NCBI GenBank assembly: GCA_965116465.1
Contig: OZ220687.1
Span: forward strand, 806,001-870,000
DNA length: 64,000 bases
Origin: VXNF01 sp965116465
GTDB taxonomy: Bacteria; Actinomycetota; Acidimicrobiia; Acidimicrobiales; CATQHL01
Direction of reading: 5' to 3'
Shown here one piece after another: positions 52,696-60,569 of this stretch; the stretch's first letter is position 1, and each line of letters starts with the position of its first letter. A model generated the notes under the pieces. The model did no database searches and was not told the origin of the DNA. It saw nothing but the letters and a program-made list of their open reading frames with translations. A program made the position numbers and the translations under genes.

Positions 52696-53535
52696 ATGCA
52701 GCTCCAGGGCCCGACGGCGGGCGGTCTCATGTATTCCGACAGCGGCGGCGACGGGCCCGTGGTGGTGTTGCTGCACGGGGTGTTGATGGGCGGCTCCCTG
52801 TGGGACACCGTCACCGAGGGTCTTGGGGTTCGCTACCGCTGCATCGTCCCGGAGTTGCCGTTCGGCGCGCACAGCGCGCCGATGCCCGACGGCGCCGACC
52901 TGTCCCTGTCGGCGATCGCCACCCTCATCGCCGAGTTCCTCACCGAACTGGACCTGCACCAGGTCACGCTGGTCTGCAACGACTGGGGCGGAGCGCAGCT
53001 CGCCATCAGCCCCGGCGGCTCGGATCGTGTCGCCAACTTGGTCCTGGTGTCCTGTGAGGCCTTCGACAACTACCCGCCCGGGGCGCCGGGCCGGCTGCTG
53101 TGCGCCACCGCGGCGCTGCCCGGCGGCACCTTCCTCATCGCGCAACTGCTGCGCCGACGCTCGATCCGCCATCTCCCCGTGACCTTCGGCGCCCTGTCCA
53201 AACAGCGGGTTCCCGAGGACCTGTTCCAGAGCTGGCTCGGCCCGCTGCGCCACAACCCCAAGATCCGCCGCGACCTCACCAAGTACCTCCGCACCGTCCC
53301 CAAACCCCACCAACTGCTCGCCTGGGCCGACCAGCAGCGCACCTTCGCCGGCCCGGTCCTCATCATCTGGGCACGAGAAGACAAGCTCATGCCCCCCACC
53401 CACGCCGAACGACTCGCCGACCACTTCCCCAACACCCAACTCGCCTGGATCGACGACAGCTACACCCTCATCCCCATCGACCAACCGAGCGTCCTGACCG
53501 ACCACCTCCGCGAATTACTCGCCACGCACGCGTGA
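52696..53535 (+). CDS. Alpha/beta hydrolase, haloalkane dehalogenase-like, intact family member
   Basis: 279 aa. The oxyanion-loop HGVLMGGSLW is followed by the nucleophile elbow VTLVCNDWGGAQLAIS, where Asp96 sits as in haloalkane dehalogenases. A cap domain follows, and the charge-relay acid is likely Asp229 (WAREDKLMPP). The catalytic His expected in the D-x-G-H-F motif is replaced: IDDSYTLIPIDQP, with Thr257 at the His position. It may be catalytically altered or inactive. All other copies in the window are fragments of this gene. Confidence 0.85.
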   Translation: MQLQGPTAGGLMYSDSGGDGPVVVLLHGVLMGGSLWDTVTEGLGVRYRCIVPELPFGAHSAPMPDGADLSLSAIATLIAEFLTELDLHQVTLVCNDWGGAQLAISPGGSDRVANLVLVSCEAFDNYPPGAPGRLLCATAALPGGTFLIAQLLRRRSIRHLPVTFGALSKQRVPEDLFQSWLGPLRHNPKIRRDLTKYLRTVPKPHQLLAWADQQRTFAGPVLIIWAREDKLMPPTHAERLADHFPNTQLAWIDDSYTLIPIDQPSVLTDHLRELLATHA

Positions 53536-53652
53536 CGCTTGCAGGGCGCGGCGTTCGCGGCACCCGACACCTCGCGCCCCGCTCGGGCATCCGCAGTCGC
53601 AGCTGTGATGAGACGGCGCACCGCAGCAGCTACTCGCGCGATCACGAATAGT

Positions 53653-53741
53653 CGGTAAGATCCTGACATTCCTCCCCGCCTTTCCGGTTAGCCGGGAATG
53701 GCGGGGCTTATGGTTTCGGCGAAGCCCCTCGCCGCGGTGCC
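53653..53741. repeat. Hairpin repeat, copy B
   Basis: Same ~90-bp element as 27687-27776, same orientation, with the outer CCCCGCC/GGCGGGG stem intact and the inner stem slightly changed (CCGGTTAGCCGG). It lies at the 5' end of a toxin-antitoxin pair, just as copy A lies upstream of the FitAB-type pair. Confidence 0.6.
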
Positions 53742-54177
53742 AGCAGTTGCGGTGACCGGTCTCCGAATCGTTCAAGGAGTCCGCTCGTTCGCCGATCGTC
53801 TTGCCGAAGCGCGCAGGATCCAAGCCCGCCGATCTCGCACGATTCGTATTCGTCTGTATTACAATCTGCTGGAGGATGACCTGTTCGACATTGACCCACT
53901 CGATGAGGAAGACCCGTTCGAGATCACCAGGCAGGCCCCACACCTGTTCAAGCACGACGCTCTCGGAATCGACGATGTCTACGAGGTGTGGCGAAGTGAC
54001 CCGCTGTTCTATCCGGCGAAGCCGCCGGCCCATTGGCTGATGGTTGCCGAGGTCAGCGGCACCGTTCTCGTCGTGCCGCTGGCGCCCCCGGATTCCGGCG
54101 ATCCCAGGAAGTGTCGGCCCATCGGCTGCTACGTCGCCGCCGCGCACCTCGCCGCCCGCTACTTGGAGGACCGATGA
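53698..54177 (+). CDS. BrnT-like toxin candidate with uncertain start
   Basis: Up to 159 aa. The convincing part begins at about residue 60: DPFEITRQAPHLFKHDALG, then DDVYEVWRSDPLFYPAKPPAH, WLMVAEVSGTVLVVPLAPP and KCRPIGCYVAA. The upstream 50 codons run out of the hairpin repeat and look non-coding, so the true start is probably downstream; a TACAAT box near 53860 hints at a promoter inside this stretch. The stop overlaps the antitoxin ATG (ATGA). Confidence 0.65.
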   Translation: MAGLMVSAKPLAAVPAVAVTGLRIVQGVRSFADRLAEARRIQARRSRTIRIRLYYNLLEDDLFDIDPLDEEDPFEITRQAPHLFKHDALGIDDVYEVWRSDPLFYPAKPPAHWLMVAEVSGTVLVVPLAPPDSGDPRKCRPIGCYVAAAHLAARYLEDR

Positions 54178-54410
54178 ACGACTCCACGATGACCCCCGCC
54201 GAGGAGGACGAGTTCTACAAGAAGCCCGAGAACCAGATCCCCCAGGGCCCGCCCCGGCGACGCAAGGAACCGATGACCGACCCGGTTCCGGTGCGGTTCC
54301 CACCCGATGTCCTCGAACAGGTCAGAGCCGCCGCCGAGGCCGACGACCGCTCGGTGTCGTCGTGGATCCGCCGAGCCGTCACCCGCACCCTCGAATCCGG
54401 ACACCACTGA
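54174..54410 (+). CDS. Ribbon-helix-helix antitoxin of the preceding toxin
   Basis: 78 aa. MTPAEEDEFYKKPENQIPQGP is an acidic toxin-binding arm; PVPVRFPPDVLEQVRAAAEAD, then DRSVSSWIRRAVTRTL is the RHH domain. Coupled to the toxin by a four-base overlap. It differs from the two duplicated RHH antitoxins nearby, so this is an independent module. 54411-54576 shows nothing. Confidence 0.82.
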   Translation: MNDSTMTPAEEDEFYKKPENQIPQGPPRRRKEPMTDPVPVRFPPDVLEQVRAAAEADDRSVSSWIRRAVTRTLESGHH

Positions 54411-54576
54411 CGACAACCATCATGTCGGCGCAGGCCGGAATCCACGGCCGCCACACGCAGGACGCCTACTGCTGACCCGCGGAGCCGCCGGTCCAGTCGA
54501 CGATTCCGACAACGCTGCTGTCGTTGCGATGACTCAGCCGCGAAGGAGATCCGGCCTCCACCAACCGGAATCCGGT

Positions 54577-54795
54577 TCAGCGACTCCCGAAACCCAGCCT
54601 GCGAAGCGCCTTGTCGATTGCGCGGGACGCGCGCCGCTCCACCTCGTGCTCCGAACAAGCTGAGGTGGCGTGCCAGGTGCTTCCCGCTCCACCGTGAGCA
54701 GATCCGAACTCACGGTTCAGTTCCCGCTCAATCTCGCCCGGCAGGCGCTTCAAGTCCCGAATCGCTTCATCCAGTCCTTCAATACGAATCTCCAT
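54577..54795 (-). CDS. Small hypothetical protein, phage-like N-terminus
   Basis: 72 aa. MEIRIEGLDEAIRDLKRLPGEIERELNREF resembles the start of phage HK97-gp10/Mu-gpG-type morphogenesis proteins, but the remainder (ACSEHEVERRASRAIDKALRRLGF) is too short to place. GAGGAG lies about 12 nt before the ATG. It may be a prophage remnant. Confidence 0.45.
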   Translation of the reverse strand: MEIRIEGLDEAIRDLKRLPGEIERELNREFGSAHGGAGSTWHATSACSEHEVERRASRAIDKALRRLGFGSR

Positions 54796-54892
54796 CACCT
54801 GTTTCCGCTCCTCGCTTCACGAACACACGTATTGAGTGTATCCCTTACCCTCGACGCCGCTGTGCATTTTCCTCTCCGTGCCGAGCTAAGAC

Positions 54893-55165
54893 GTGTTCAC
54901 GGAACTCGCGGGCAAGCCGATCAGCGCGCACGCCACGCCGGTGCCCGCCGACGCCGACCTCTCCCTACCGGGGATCGTCACCTCGGTTACCGAGTACGTC
55001 ACCGACTTAGACCTGCACCAGGCCACACTCGTCTGTAGCGACAGGGCGCCGCGCAATTCGTCATCAGCCCGGGGGGCTCGGATCGTGTCGCCAATTTGGT
55101 CTTGGTCTCCTGCGAGGTTTTCGACAACGTCCGATTCCCCCGCTCAAGCGACGGTCGCACCCTGA
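54893..55165 (+). pseudogene. Hydrolase-family middle fragment, strongly diverged
   Basis: The reading ISAHATPVPADADLSLPGI, then TEYVTDLDLHQATLVCSD aligns with residues ~56-96 of the intact hydrolase. A one-base change just after the nucleophile elbow shifts the frame; the next ~25 codons (ISPGGSDRVANLVLVSCE) continue in another frame. This copy is more diverged than the others, suggesting greater age. Confidence 0.7.
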
Positions 55166-55290
55166 TATCACCCGGTGGCTGAACCACCGATCGGAGTCGT
55201 TGCCGCACCAAGTCTGGCTCTGGGAGTGCTGGCGGGACTGGGACTGTCGGGGGAACATCCCGTGGAGATCCGATGCCTTCGGCGTGCGGG

Positions 55291-55391
55291 TTCTGTGGAT
55301 CTTGGTAGAGCATGCAAGACGGGATGCGGTATGGCACGGGATCAAGGTACCGTGGCCGGGAACTACAACCGTGCAACTTGTCAGGAGCATC
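55291..55391 (+). other. Conserved noncoding segment upstream of reverse transcriptase copy 2
   Basis: Counterpart of 34541-34650. Shared blocks are TTCTGTGGATCTT, CAAGGTACCGTGGCCGG, and ACTACAACCGTGCAACTTG then AGGAG. The stretch 55166-55290 shows no gene. Confidence 0.45.
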
Positions 55392-56900
55392 GTGGTTTCC
55401 TCATCATTCGACCGCGGCGGCCATCGGCCAACGTTGGCCGAGGTTTCGGCCAACTTGCGGGCTGGCGCTGATTGGGCCGGCAGTCGGGATCTGCCGGACG
55501 TTGACGGATGGGCCGACTTCAATGCGGCCCCCGAGTTGGTGCATCAGCGCCTGATCAGCCGCTTGCAGGAGGGCCGCTGCCCTTCCGTCGCCCACACGTT
55601 CCCGCTTCCAAAGACTGGCAAGAGCGAGCTCCGCAAGATGGCGTGGCTCCACCCATACGACGATCTCCATCTCCGGATCCTTGTCGGACGTGTTGTGCTC
55701 GCAGTCGAGGCAGCGCTTGGCCCGGACGTGTTCAGCTATCGCCTTGTGGACGATCCGCCGGCGTGGTCCGTGCGGGACGCACGAGTGGCTTTCCGACTGC
55801 GGCGCGAGCGCGCACGGGATCTGTTCTCAGAGCCTGGCTGCAATGCAATTGCCGTCGCCGACATACGGAACTACTACCCCTCGGTTGAACCCGAGATTGT
55901 CATGGACGCTCTGCGTCGGGCCGGCTCGCCGCAGGGCGCCGTCACCCTCATCGGCGATCTACTGCGCGACCTCAAGCCCATGGGCGCGCCAGGGGGACTG
56001 CCCATCGGGCCCGAGGCGTCCGGATTGCTAGGGAACATCGTGCTGCTAGGACTCGACGAGGCAATCTCGTGCCGGGTCCGAGGCCACATCCGGTACACGG
56101 ACGACAGTTGGATGTTCCTCGGAGCCGAGTCCGTGGGACCGGAGGTACTGGAGGTCTACGCCACGTCGGCGTCAGATCTCGGACTTGAAGTCAACACCTC
56201 GAAGGTCGAAGTCCATCCGAAGAGCAGCGAAGCTGCCGAGCACATCATCCAGCACGGACAGATCGCCTACCTGACTTCACCCGCTGCGGGGTACCGCCCA
56301 CCGCCGCGAGCCGCCGCTGAACTCCGGGAGGAACTCCAGCGAGACAAACCGGACTTGACCCTCGTCAAGTTCCATTTGGGTTCGCTTCGAACTGCACAGA
56401 GTCCGCTCGGGATGCCGATCCTCTATGAGCAACCGCAGTTGTTGTAAGAAATACCGCACGGCGTGAGTCACTACCTCTCGGCAGTCGTTGGCAACCGCCG
56501 CAATCGTCAGAAACTGGACCGTGACTGGCTCGTTGAACAGGCGACAGCACGCCCTACGGCGCAATCCGCCGCCGGCCAACTCCACCTCTGTCGAGTTGCC
56601 AGCCAACTCCGGTTGGGCAAAGAGCACGGCAACCGCCTGCTGGATCTCGCTACCGACAGCAGTCTCCGACACCATGCCCCTCTCCAGGCGTGGGCGGCGA
56701 AGGCCTGGGGATCCTCCAAGGCTCACGCGCCTCGACGCGCCGTCGAATACGCGTGTCACTTCGGAGACTTCTCGGTTCGGCGAGCCTTCATGCTGACAGT
56801 GCCCCCAGACGCGTCGACTCGCTCGAAGCGATCCTGCTGGCGCCGGAAGCTTCGGTCGGTTGATCCTGACCTCGAGCCAACCCTTGCGCGACTCAACTGA
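55392..56900 (+). pseudogene. Reverse transcriptase copy 2, full length but with one in-frame TAA
   Basis: From GTG at 55392 to 56900 is 503 codons, exactly the same length as the intact copy at 34651. All RT motifs are present (VADIRNYYPSV, GLPIGPEASGLLGN, RYTDDSW). A single TAA at 56445-56447 (codon 352) interrupts it; the same frame then continues with EIPHGVSHYLSAVVGN and the whole C-terminus. The two copies differ at many residues, so the duplication is not recent. It may be a fresh pseudogene, or give a 351-residue protein holding the RT core. Confidence 0.82.
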
Positions 56901-56929
56901 ATCGTCAGGCATCGTTCTAGCCGAGTGCG

Positions 56930-57119
56930 GGGACCCGCCGCTACGGCCATCGTCGAGATGCCCTGGTCAGACCTTCCCGACGTGATCGCCGAGCTGGCGG
57001 CTTCGGGCACTGTGCGCCTCGATGCCCAGGATGAAACAGCGGCCACCGAACCCCACCGCCAGGCCCGCGCACGGTGGTCCGAGGTCCGGGCACACCCAGC
57101 GCTGGCACCGTCACCGTGA
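56930..57119 (+). pseudogene. DUF6088/AbiEi-like 3' fragment
   Basis: The reading IVEMPWSDLPDVIAELAASG, then TVRLDAQDETAATEPHRQAR and ARWSEVRAHPALAPSP matches the last ~60 residues of the protein at 31230. The winged-helix domain is missing. It directly follows the second reverse transcriptase. Confidence 0.8.
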
Positions 57120-57189
57120 GCCCGTAGCGTGCAGCGCTCATGAGTGCTCGCGCCCGGCCATCGGCCCACGCGCCTATCGTGGGCGATGC

Positions 57190-57220
57190 CTGTCGGTTCG
57201 GCTAGTAGGCGACAGCCGAA
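57190..57220 (+). other. Two mutually exclusive hairpins in a noncoding stretch
   Basis: CTGTCG (57190-57195) can pair with CGACAG (57210-57215), while TTCGGCT (57197-57203) can pair with AGCCGAA (57214-57220). The two stems share bases 57214-57215 and interleave, so they cannot form together. They lie about 25 bases before an intrinsic terminator, the layout of an attenuator or small structured RNA. Confidence 0.4.
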
Positions 57221-57243
57221 TGCAGCCGAAATACCGCGGCAAC

Positions 57244-57279
57244 GGGACCCCGGAACGCACGGGGTCCCTTTCTTTTTTT
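57244..57279 (+). terminator. Strong intrinsic terminator
   Basis: GGGACCCC (57244-57251) and GGGGTCCC (57261-57268) form an 8-bp stem with a nine-base loop, followed by eleven bases that are T except for one C. In addition CCCCGGAACG (57248) is complementary to CGTTCCGGGG (57288-57297), so the left arm has an alternative partner downstream. Confidence 0.75.
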
Positions 57280-57340
57280 GGACACGCCGTTCCGGGGCGA
57301 CGTAGACACCCGCACCTGCCAGAGGCGGACACCGGTGCCG

Positions 57341-57576
57341 TGACCTGCGACACGGCGTTATCGGTCAACCGACTTCACACCCACCAGCGAGGGGGTCTGC
57401 GGATGCAACTAGAGGGCCCCACAGCCGCCGGTCTCATGTATTCCGACACCGGCGGCGACGGGCCCGTGGTGGTGTTGCTGCACGGGGTGTTGATGGGCGG
57501 CTCCCTGTGGGACACCGTCACCGAGGGCCTCCGGGACCGCTACCGCCTCCGCACGTTCCTCGCCGCGAATACTTGA
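57341..57576 (+). pseudogene. Hydrolase-family miniature copy: upstream box, 5' end and 3' end fused in frame
   Basis: Box TGACCTGCGACACGGCGT at 57341, ATG at 57403 (62 nt). The first ~49 codons (to LRDRYR) are fused to the last ~8 codons (LRTFLAANT, stop), giving an intact 57-codon frame. About 660 bases of the middle are gone. Whether the mini-protein is made is unknown. Confidence 0.8.
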
Positions 57577-57619
57577 CGCCGGCGGGGACTCGGCGCTCAC
57601 CGACACCGCCGACCAGTGG

Positions 57620-57901
57620 TCAGGCGACCTCCAGGAAGCGGCGCAGCGCCTCTCGGATGATCTCACTGGTGGTGGTGTCCTCAGCGGTGGCGCGGGCCTC
57701 GATCGCGGCGCGCATCTCCGGGGCGAGTCGCACGGGCACAACGTCCGCCGGAGCCGAACCCATTGCCGGCCGACCGCGCCGGCGTCCCTTGAGCGCCTCG
57801 ACGTCGTAGTCGGCCTTCTCCACCTCAGCGCCGAGAGCATCGAGTTCCTCATCGGTCAGCACACGACCGCTGCGAGTCCGGCGAACGTCAGCGCCGCTCA
57901 T
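57620..57901 (-). CDS. Ribbon-helix-helix antitoxin, copy 2
   Basis: 93 aa, the same protein as at 49573-49854 in every residue I compared. As in copy 1, the bases beyond its stop codon are GACACCGCCGACC, derived from the hydrolase, so module plus flank were duplicated together. Confidence 0.85.
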   Translation of the reverse strand: MSGADVRRTRSGRVLTDEELDALGAEVEKADYDVEALKGRRRGRPAMGSAPADVVPVRLAPEMRAAIEARATAEDTTTSEIIREALRRFLEVA

Positions 57902-58158
57902 CGAGGTTCCTCCGGGCCGGCCAGCAGGTCCCAGAAGACCGGGCGCAGGGCCATGGCGTGGATCACGATCTGTGACTCCCCTGCCAGTTCCAGCCAGATG
58001 ATCTCCAGCAGGTTGCCGGCCGTGTCCGGGCCGATCGCCAGCACCTTCGGTGGGTCGGCTTCGGGATCCAGGTCGATGACGGTGACGGCATGACCGATCG
58101 CCTGGAAGATCTCCTCGTCGCCCAAGCCGTGCTTGTACGCAGACCGGTGAATCTCCAC
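57898..58158 (-). CDS. BrnT/DUF4258-like small toxin candidate, copy 2
   Basis: 86 aa. It differs from copy 1 at only a few residues (for example SAY for SGY near residue 7, and FQAIGH for FHAIGH). GTG start behind TACGAT as in copy 1; the promoter match extends to about 50 bases upstream of the GTG and then stops, marking the duplication edge. Two near-identical antitoxins would cross-neutralise. Confidence 0.75.
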   Translation of the reverse strand: MEIHRSAYKHGLGDEEIFQAIGHAVTVIDLDPEADPPKVLAIGPDTAGNLLEIIWLELAGESQIVIHAMALRPVFWDLLAGPEEPR

Positions 58159-58209
58159 ACGTCAATATCGTAATACACAATTCTGTCGGCCAGGCGACGA
58201 ACCGACCCG

Positions 58210-59889
58210 TCATCCGTCCCCACGAGTGACGGAGTGTTCTGAGCATCGCAAGCTGTCATAGATCGCTCTCGCGAAGGCGACGAAATCGTCCGATGTGCCT
58301 TTCTGGGCGACCCGTCGAAAGGCGTGGCCGATTGCGTCGTTCTTATCTATCCGCCTCCGCGCAAACTCGAGCGCGCTCTCGAGATCACTGCGACTCAGAG
58401 GCATGGCCGCCGGCTGGGCCGCGGCTTCCGACACAGACTTGGCTACCGGATCACTTCGAGACTTCGTCTTGGCTACGGGCGGTGGGACAAGAGCGTTGCC
58501 GGCTTTCGACGATCCCAGTTCCGGGCGGCGCTTGATGAGGAGTGTCTGTCCGAACTCGGTTCTGACCCATTGCCAGGCGAAGTCCTTGCCGGGCGTCCAC
58601 GACACGTCAGCCGGCAGTTCGGTCACGGTACCGAGGCCCTCGACAGCCAGTTGGTCGTCGGCCTGCACAAGCGCGTCCGCTTGGGCCTGCGGGGCGGCCC
58701 AAGTCAGGATGTCCGGGTACGCGTGGCTGGCAGTCGTGCCTCCTCGCGAGACGGCGACGAGACGGTCGGCCTCGCGCAGCAGGTAGTCAGTGTCGAGGGG
58801 CTTCTCCGGGGGTTCGGTCGCGGCGTCGCAGGCGCCAAGTAGCGCTGCCGCCATCGTCGCGATCGTGTCGGTGTCTGTCCCGATCTCGTTCGCCGCGACC
58901 ACAGCGGCGTCATGGGCATCCGTTGCCGTCGCAGCCAGTACGACTGCGGCAACGGGAGTGAGAATCCCGCTGCCCCGTTGCGCTTTGTCCGTCAGCCCGA
59001 GCCGGGTGGAGATCGCTCGGTAGGCCTCGGAGGTGCTGTCTGCACCGTTGGCGCTCTCTGCCGCCTGGCCGATGGCGGCGCGCAGTTCATCGACAGTGCT
59101 CCCCCACGCGTCGCGCAGTCGCTTGCCGGTCTCCTGTTCCCAGAGAGCAATCCACATGGGCCCGAGGGAGCGGTGACCCTCGATCAGCAAGGGCGCGTTA
59201 TCAAGCTCGCTGGCAATCTCCTCCCACCGGCTCGGGTTGGGAACGGCACCATCGCGTAGGCAGTGCGCGAGGGTCGCCGCATGGAAGCACGCCCCGACGA
59301 TGGCCCGAGGGTGCCCGTGGGTGCAGACGCTGTCGGTGATCACGTCGAGCATGTAGTCGCCGTCGAGGTCCGCCGATGCCCACACGTGCGGCTGAATCCG
59401 CATCGCCGCTCCGTTCCCGCCAGCGTCGGCCCACCCCCGGAAGGTGTTGGCGTACCACAGCACCTTCGGCTTGCCGAGATTCGCGGCTGCCGCCTTGGTC
59501 GCTCGGCCGCCGCCGAGGGCGTACGACCGCCAGATCGGCACTTCGACGCGCGCGAACGCCTCGACGTCGAAGCCATGGCAACCGATCGCCCGACTCACGG
59601 CCATCCGCAACTGGGTGTCATCGGACCAGCAGCCGGCAGGCAGCTCGACTTCCACTCCTCCACGCCCGCCGACCCGTCGCGTCCACGCCATGAGGTGGTC
59701 GAGGTCGGCCCCCTTCGTCCTCCGGGCGAGGGCCTTCTCGGTGACGAGTTCGCTGATGAAACCGAGCGCATCGGCGTAGGCGGCCCACAACATCGAGTTC
59801 CGGGTTCGTGCCGTGCGAGCGTCACCGCCGCGGTCAGGCACGTCGAACAAGGTCGATTGCTCGTGGGAGGACCGATCTGTGAGCGTCAT
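58210..59889 (-). CDS. ADP-ribosylglycohydrolase (DraG/ARH-like), probable reversing enzyme for the DarT-like protein
   Basis: 559 aa, longer than the usual ~300. The ARH core covers residues ~30-370. Metal-site motifs are WSDDTQLRMAV (Asp90, Asp91) and GTDTDTIATMAAAL (Asp339, Asp341); AMRIQPHVW and DSVCTHGHPRAIVGA are also family-typical. A C-terminal extension has a Ser/Lys/Ala linker (~475-505) and a helical bundle of unknown role. Its ATG overlaps the stop of the DarT-like gene. It would remove ADP-ribose from the target and so act as antitoxin or immunity factor. Confidence 0.82.
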   Translation of the reverse strand: MTLTDRSSHEQSTLFDVPDRGGDARTARTRNSMLWAAYADALGFISELVTEKALARRTKGADLDHLMAWTRRVGGRGGVEVELPAGCWSDDTQLRMAVSRAIGCHGFDVEAFARVEVPIWRSYALGGGRATKAAAANLGKPKVLWYANTFRGWADAGGNGAAMRIQPHVWASADLDGDYMLDVITDSVCTHGHPRAIVGACFHAATLAHCLRDGAVPNPSRWEEIASELDNAPLLIEGHRSLGPMWIALWEQETGKRLRDAWGSTVDELRAAIGQAAESANGADSTSEAYRAISTRLGLTDKAQRGSGILTPVAAVVLAATATDAHDAAVVAANEIGTDTDTIATMAAALLGACDAATEPPEKPLDTDYLLREADRLVAVSRGGTTASHAYPDILTWAAPQAQADALVQADDQLAVEGLGTVTELPADVSWTPGKDFAWQWVRTEFGQTLLIKRRPELGSSKAGNALVPPPVAKTKSRSDPVAKSVSEAAAQPAAMPLSRSDLESALEFARRRIDKNDAIGHAFRRVAQKGTSDDFVAFARAIYDSLRCSEHSVTRGDG

Positions 59890-60569
59890 CGGAACGCCTC
59901 GGGCCGATGAACGATCTCGGAGTGATGCGGAAGGTTGGCTTTGGCCGCGACGACGGCCTCGCGGGTTTCCTCGTCTCTCACGGTGATCGTGTGGAGGTGA
60001 TCGAGCGATAGCTCGAACGGGTACAGAACCTCCGCTTGGGGGTCGGTGGTCCGATTCGAGTCGCATTCGTAGCGGAGGTGGACGCTCCCGAGGTGACCCC
60101 ACGGCACTTTCTCGGCGAACAACTGCTCGAAGCCTCGGAGGCCGCCGCAGCGGTGGGCGACCTCGTAGGCGTTGTTGGTCGTACAGAACACCACGCCGGG
60201 GTCACCGAGAATCTCCGGGCCGAATTCGAGGATCACCCACTGGGCGTCCGGGTGCTGCCTCTCGGAGTACTGGAACATGCGCCTGTTGATCGCCGTCACC
60301 GACATGTTGATGTAGTTGTGCCAGAGTACGTCACGGCTCCGGTCGGGGGCATTCTCCTCGGCGACGTAACGCAGCCGCGTGTCGCGCATCAGGTCGACCC
60401 GCGCCTTCACCGCGGAGCTGGCCAGGATCCCCACCAGCGCAGGGATGCGAGTGAAGTGGACGATGCTGGTGATGCCGCGTGCGACGGCCGCGTCGACGAC
60501 CTCCGGGCAAGGAGAGGCGTTCTGCACCTCTTCGGCGGTCTGCGGACTTGCCTCGGGCGCCCAAGTCAT
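59886..60569 (-). CDS. DarT-like ADP-ribosyltransferase (DUF4433 family)
   Basis: 227 aa. The opening GITSIVHFTRIPALVGILAS (32-51) is the DarT NAD-binding strand with His38 and Thr40. Arg-rich RDTRLRYVAEEN and the Asn/Tyr-rich LWHNYINMSVTAINRRM follow. Near the end DPQAEVLYP carries the probable catalytic Glu180, matching the QAE motif of DarT. DarT enzymes ADP-ribosylate thymidine or guanosine in ssDNA. Coupled on both sides by four-base ATGA overlaps to a helicase (upstream) and an ARH hydrolase (downstream). Confidence 0.82.
   Translation of the reverse strand: MTWAPEASPQTAEEVQNASPCPEVVDAAVARGITSIVHFTRIPALVGILASSAVKARVDLMRDTRLRYVAEENAPDRSRDVLWHNYINMSVTAINRRMFQYSERQHPDAQWVILEFGPEILGDPGVVFCTTNNAYEVAHRCGGLRGFEQLFAEKVPWGHLGSVHLRYECDSNRTTDPQAEVLYPFELSLDHLHTITVRDEETREAVVAAKANLPHHSEIVHRPEAFR

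Noticed and set aside
54411..54576. Short frames in the gap after the third toxin-antitoxin pair
   Set aside because: No ribosome binding site, leaderless box or protein-like pattern.
57120..57240. tRNA or tmRNA in the structured gap before the terminator
   Set aside because: No cloverleaf, T-loop GTTCRANNC in the right place, or CCA end could be assembled from the stems.
59886..60569. Calling the DarT-like/ARH pair a standard DarTG system
   Set aside because: The partner shows DraG/ARH motifs (SDDT, DTDT), not a macrodomain, and a helicase is part of the operon.
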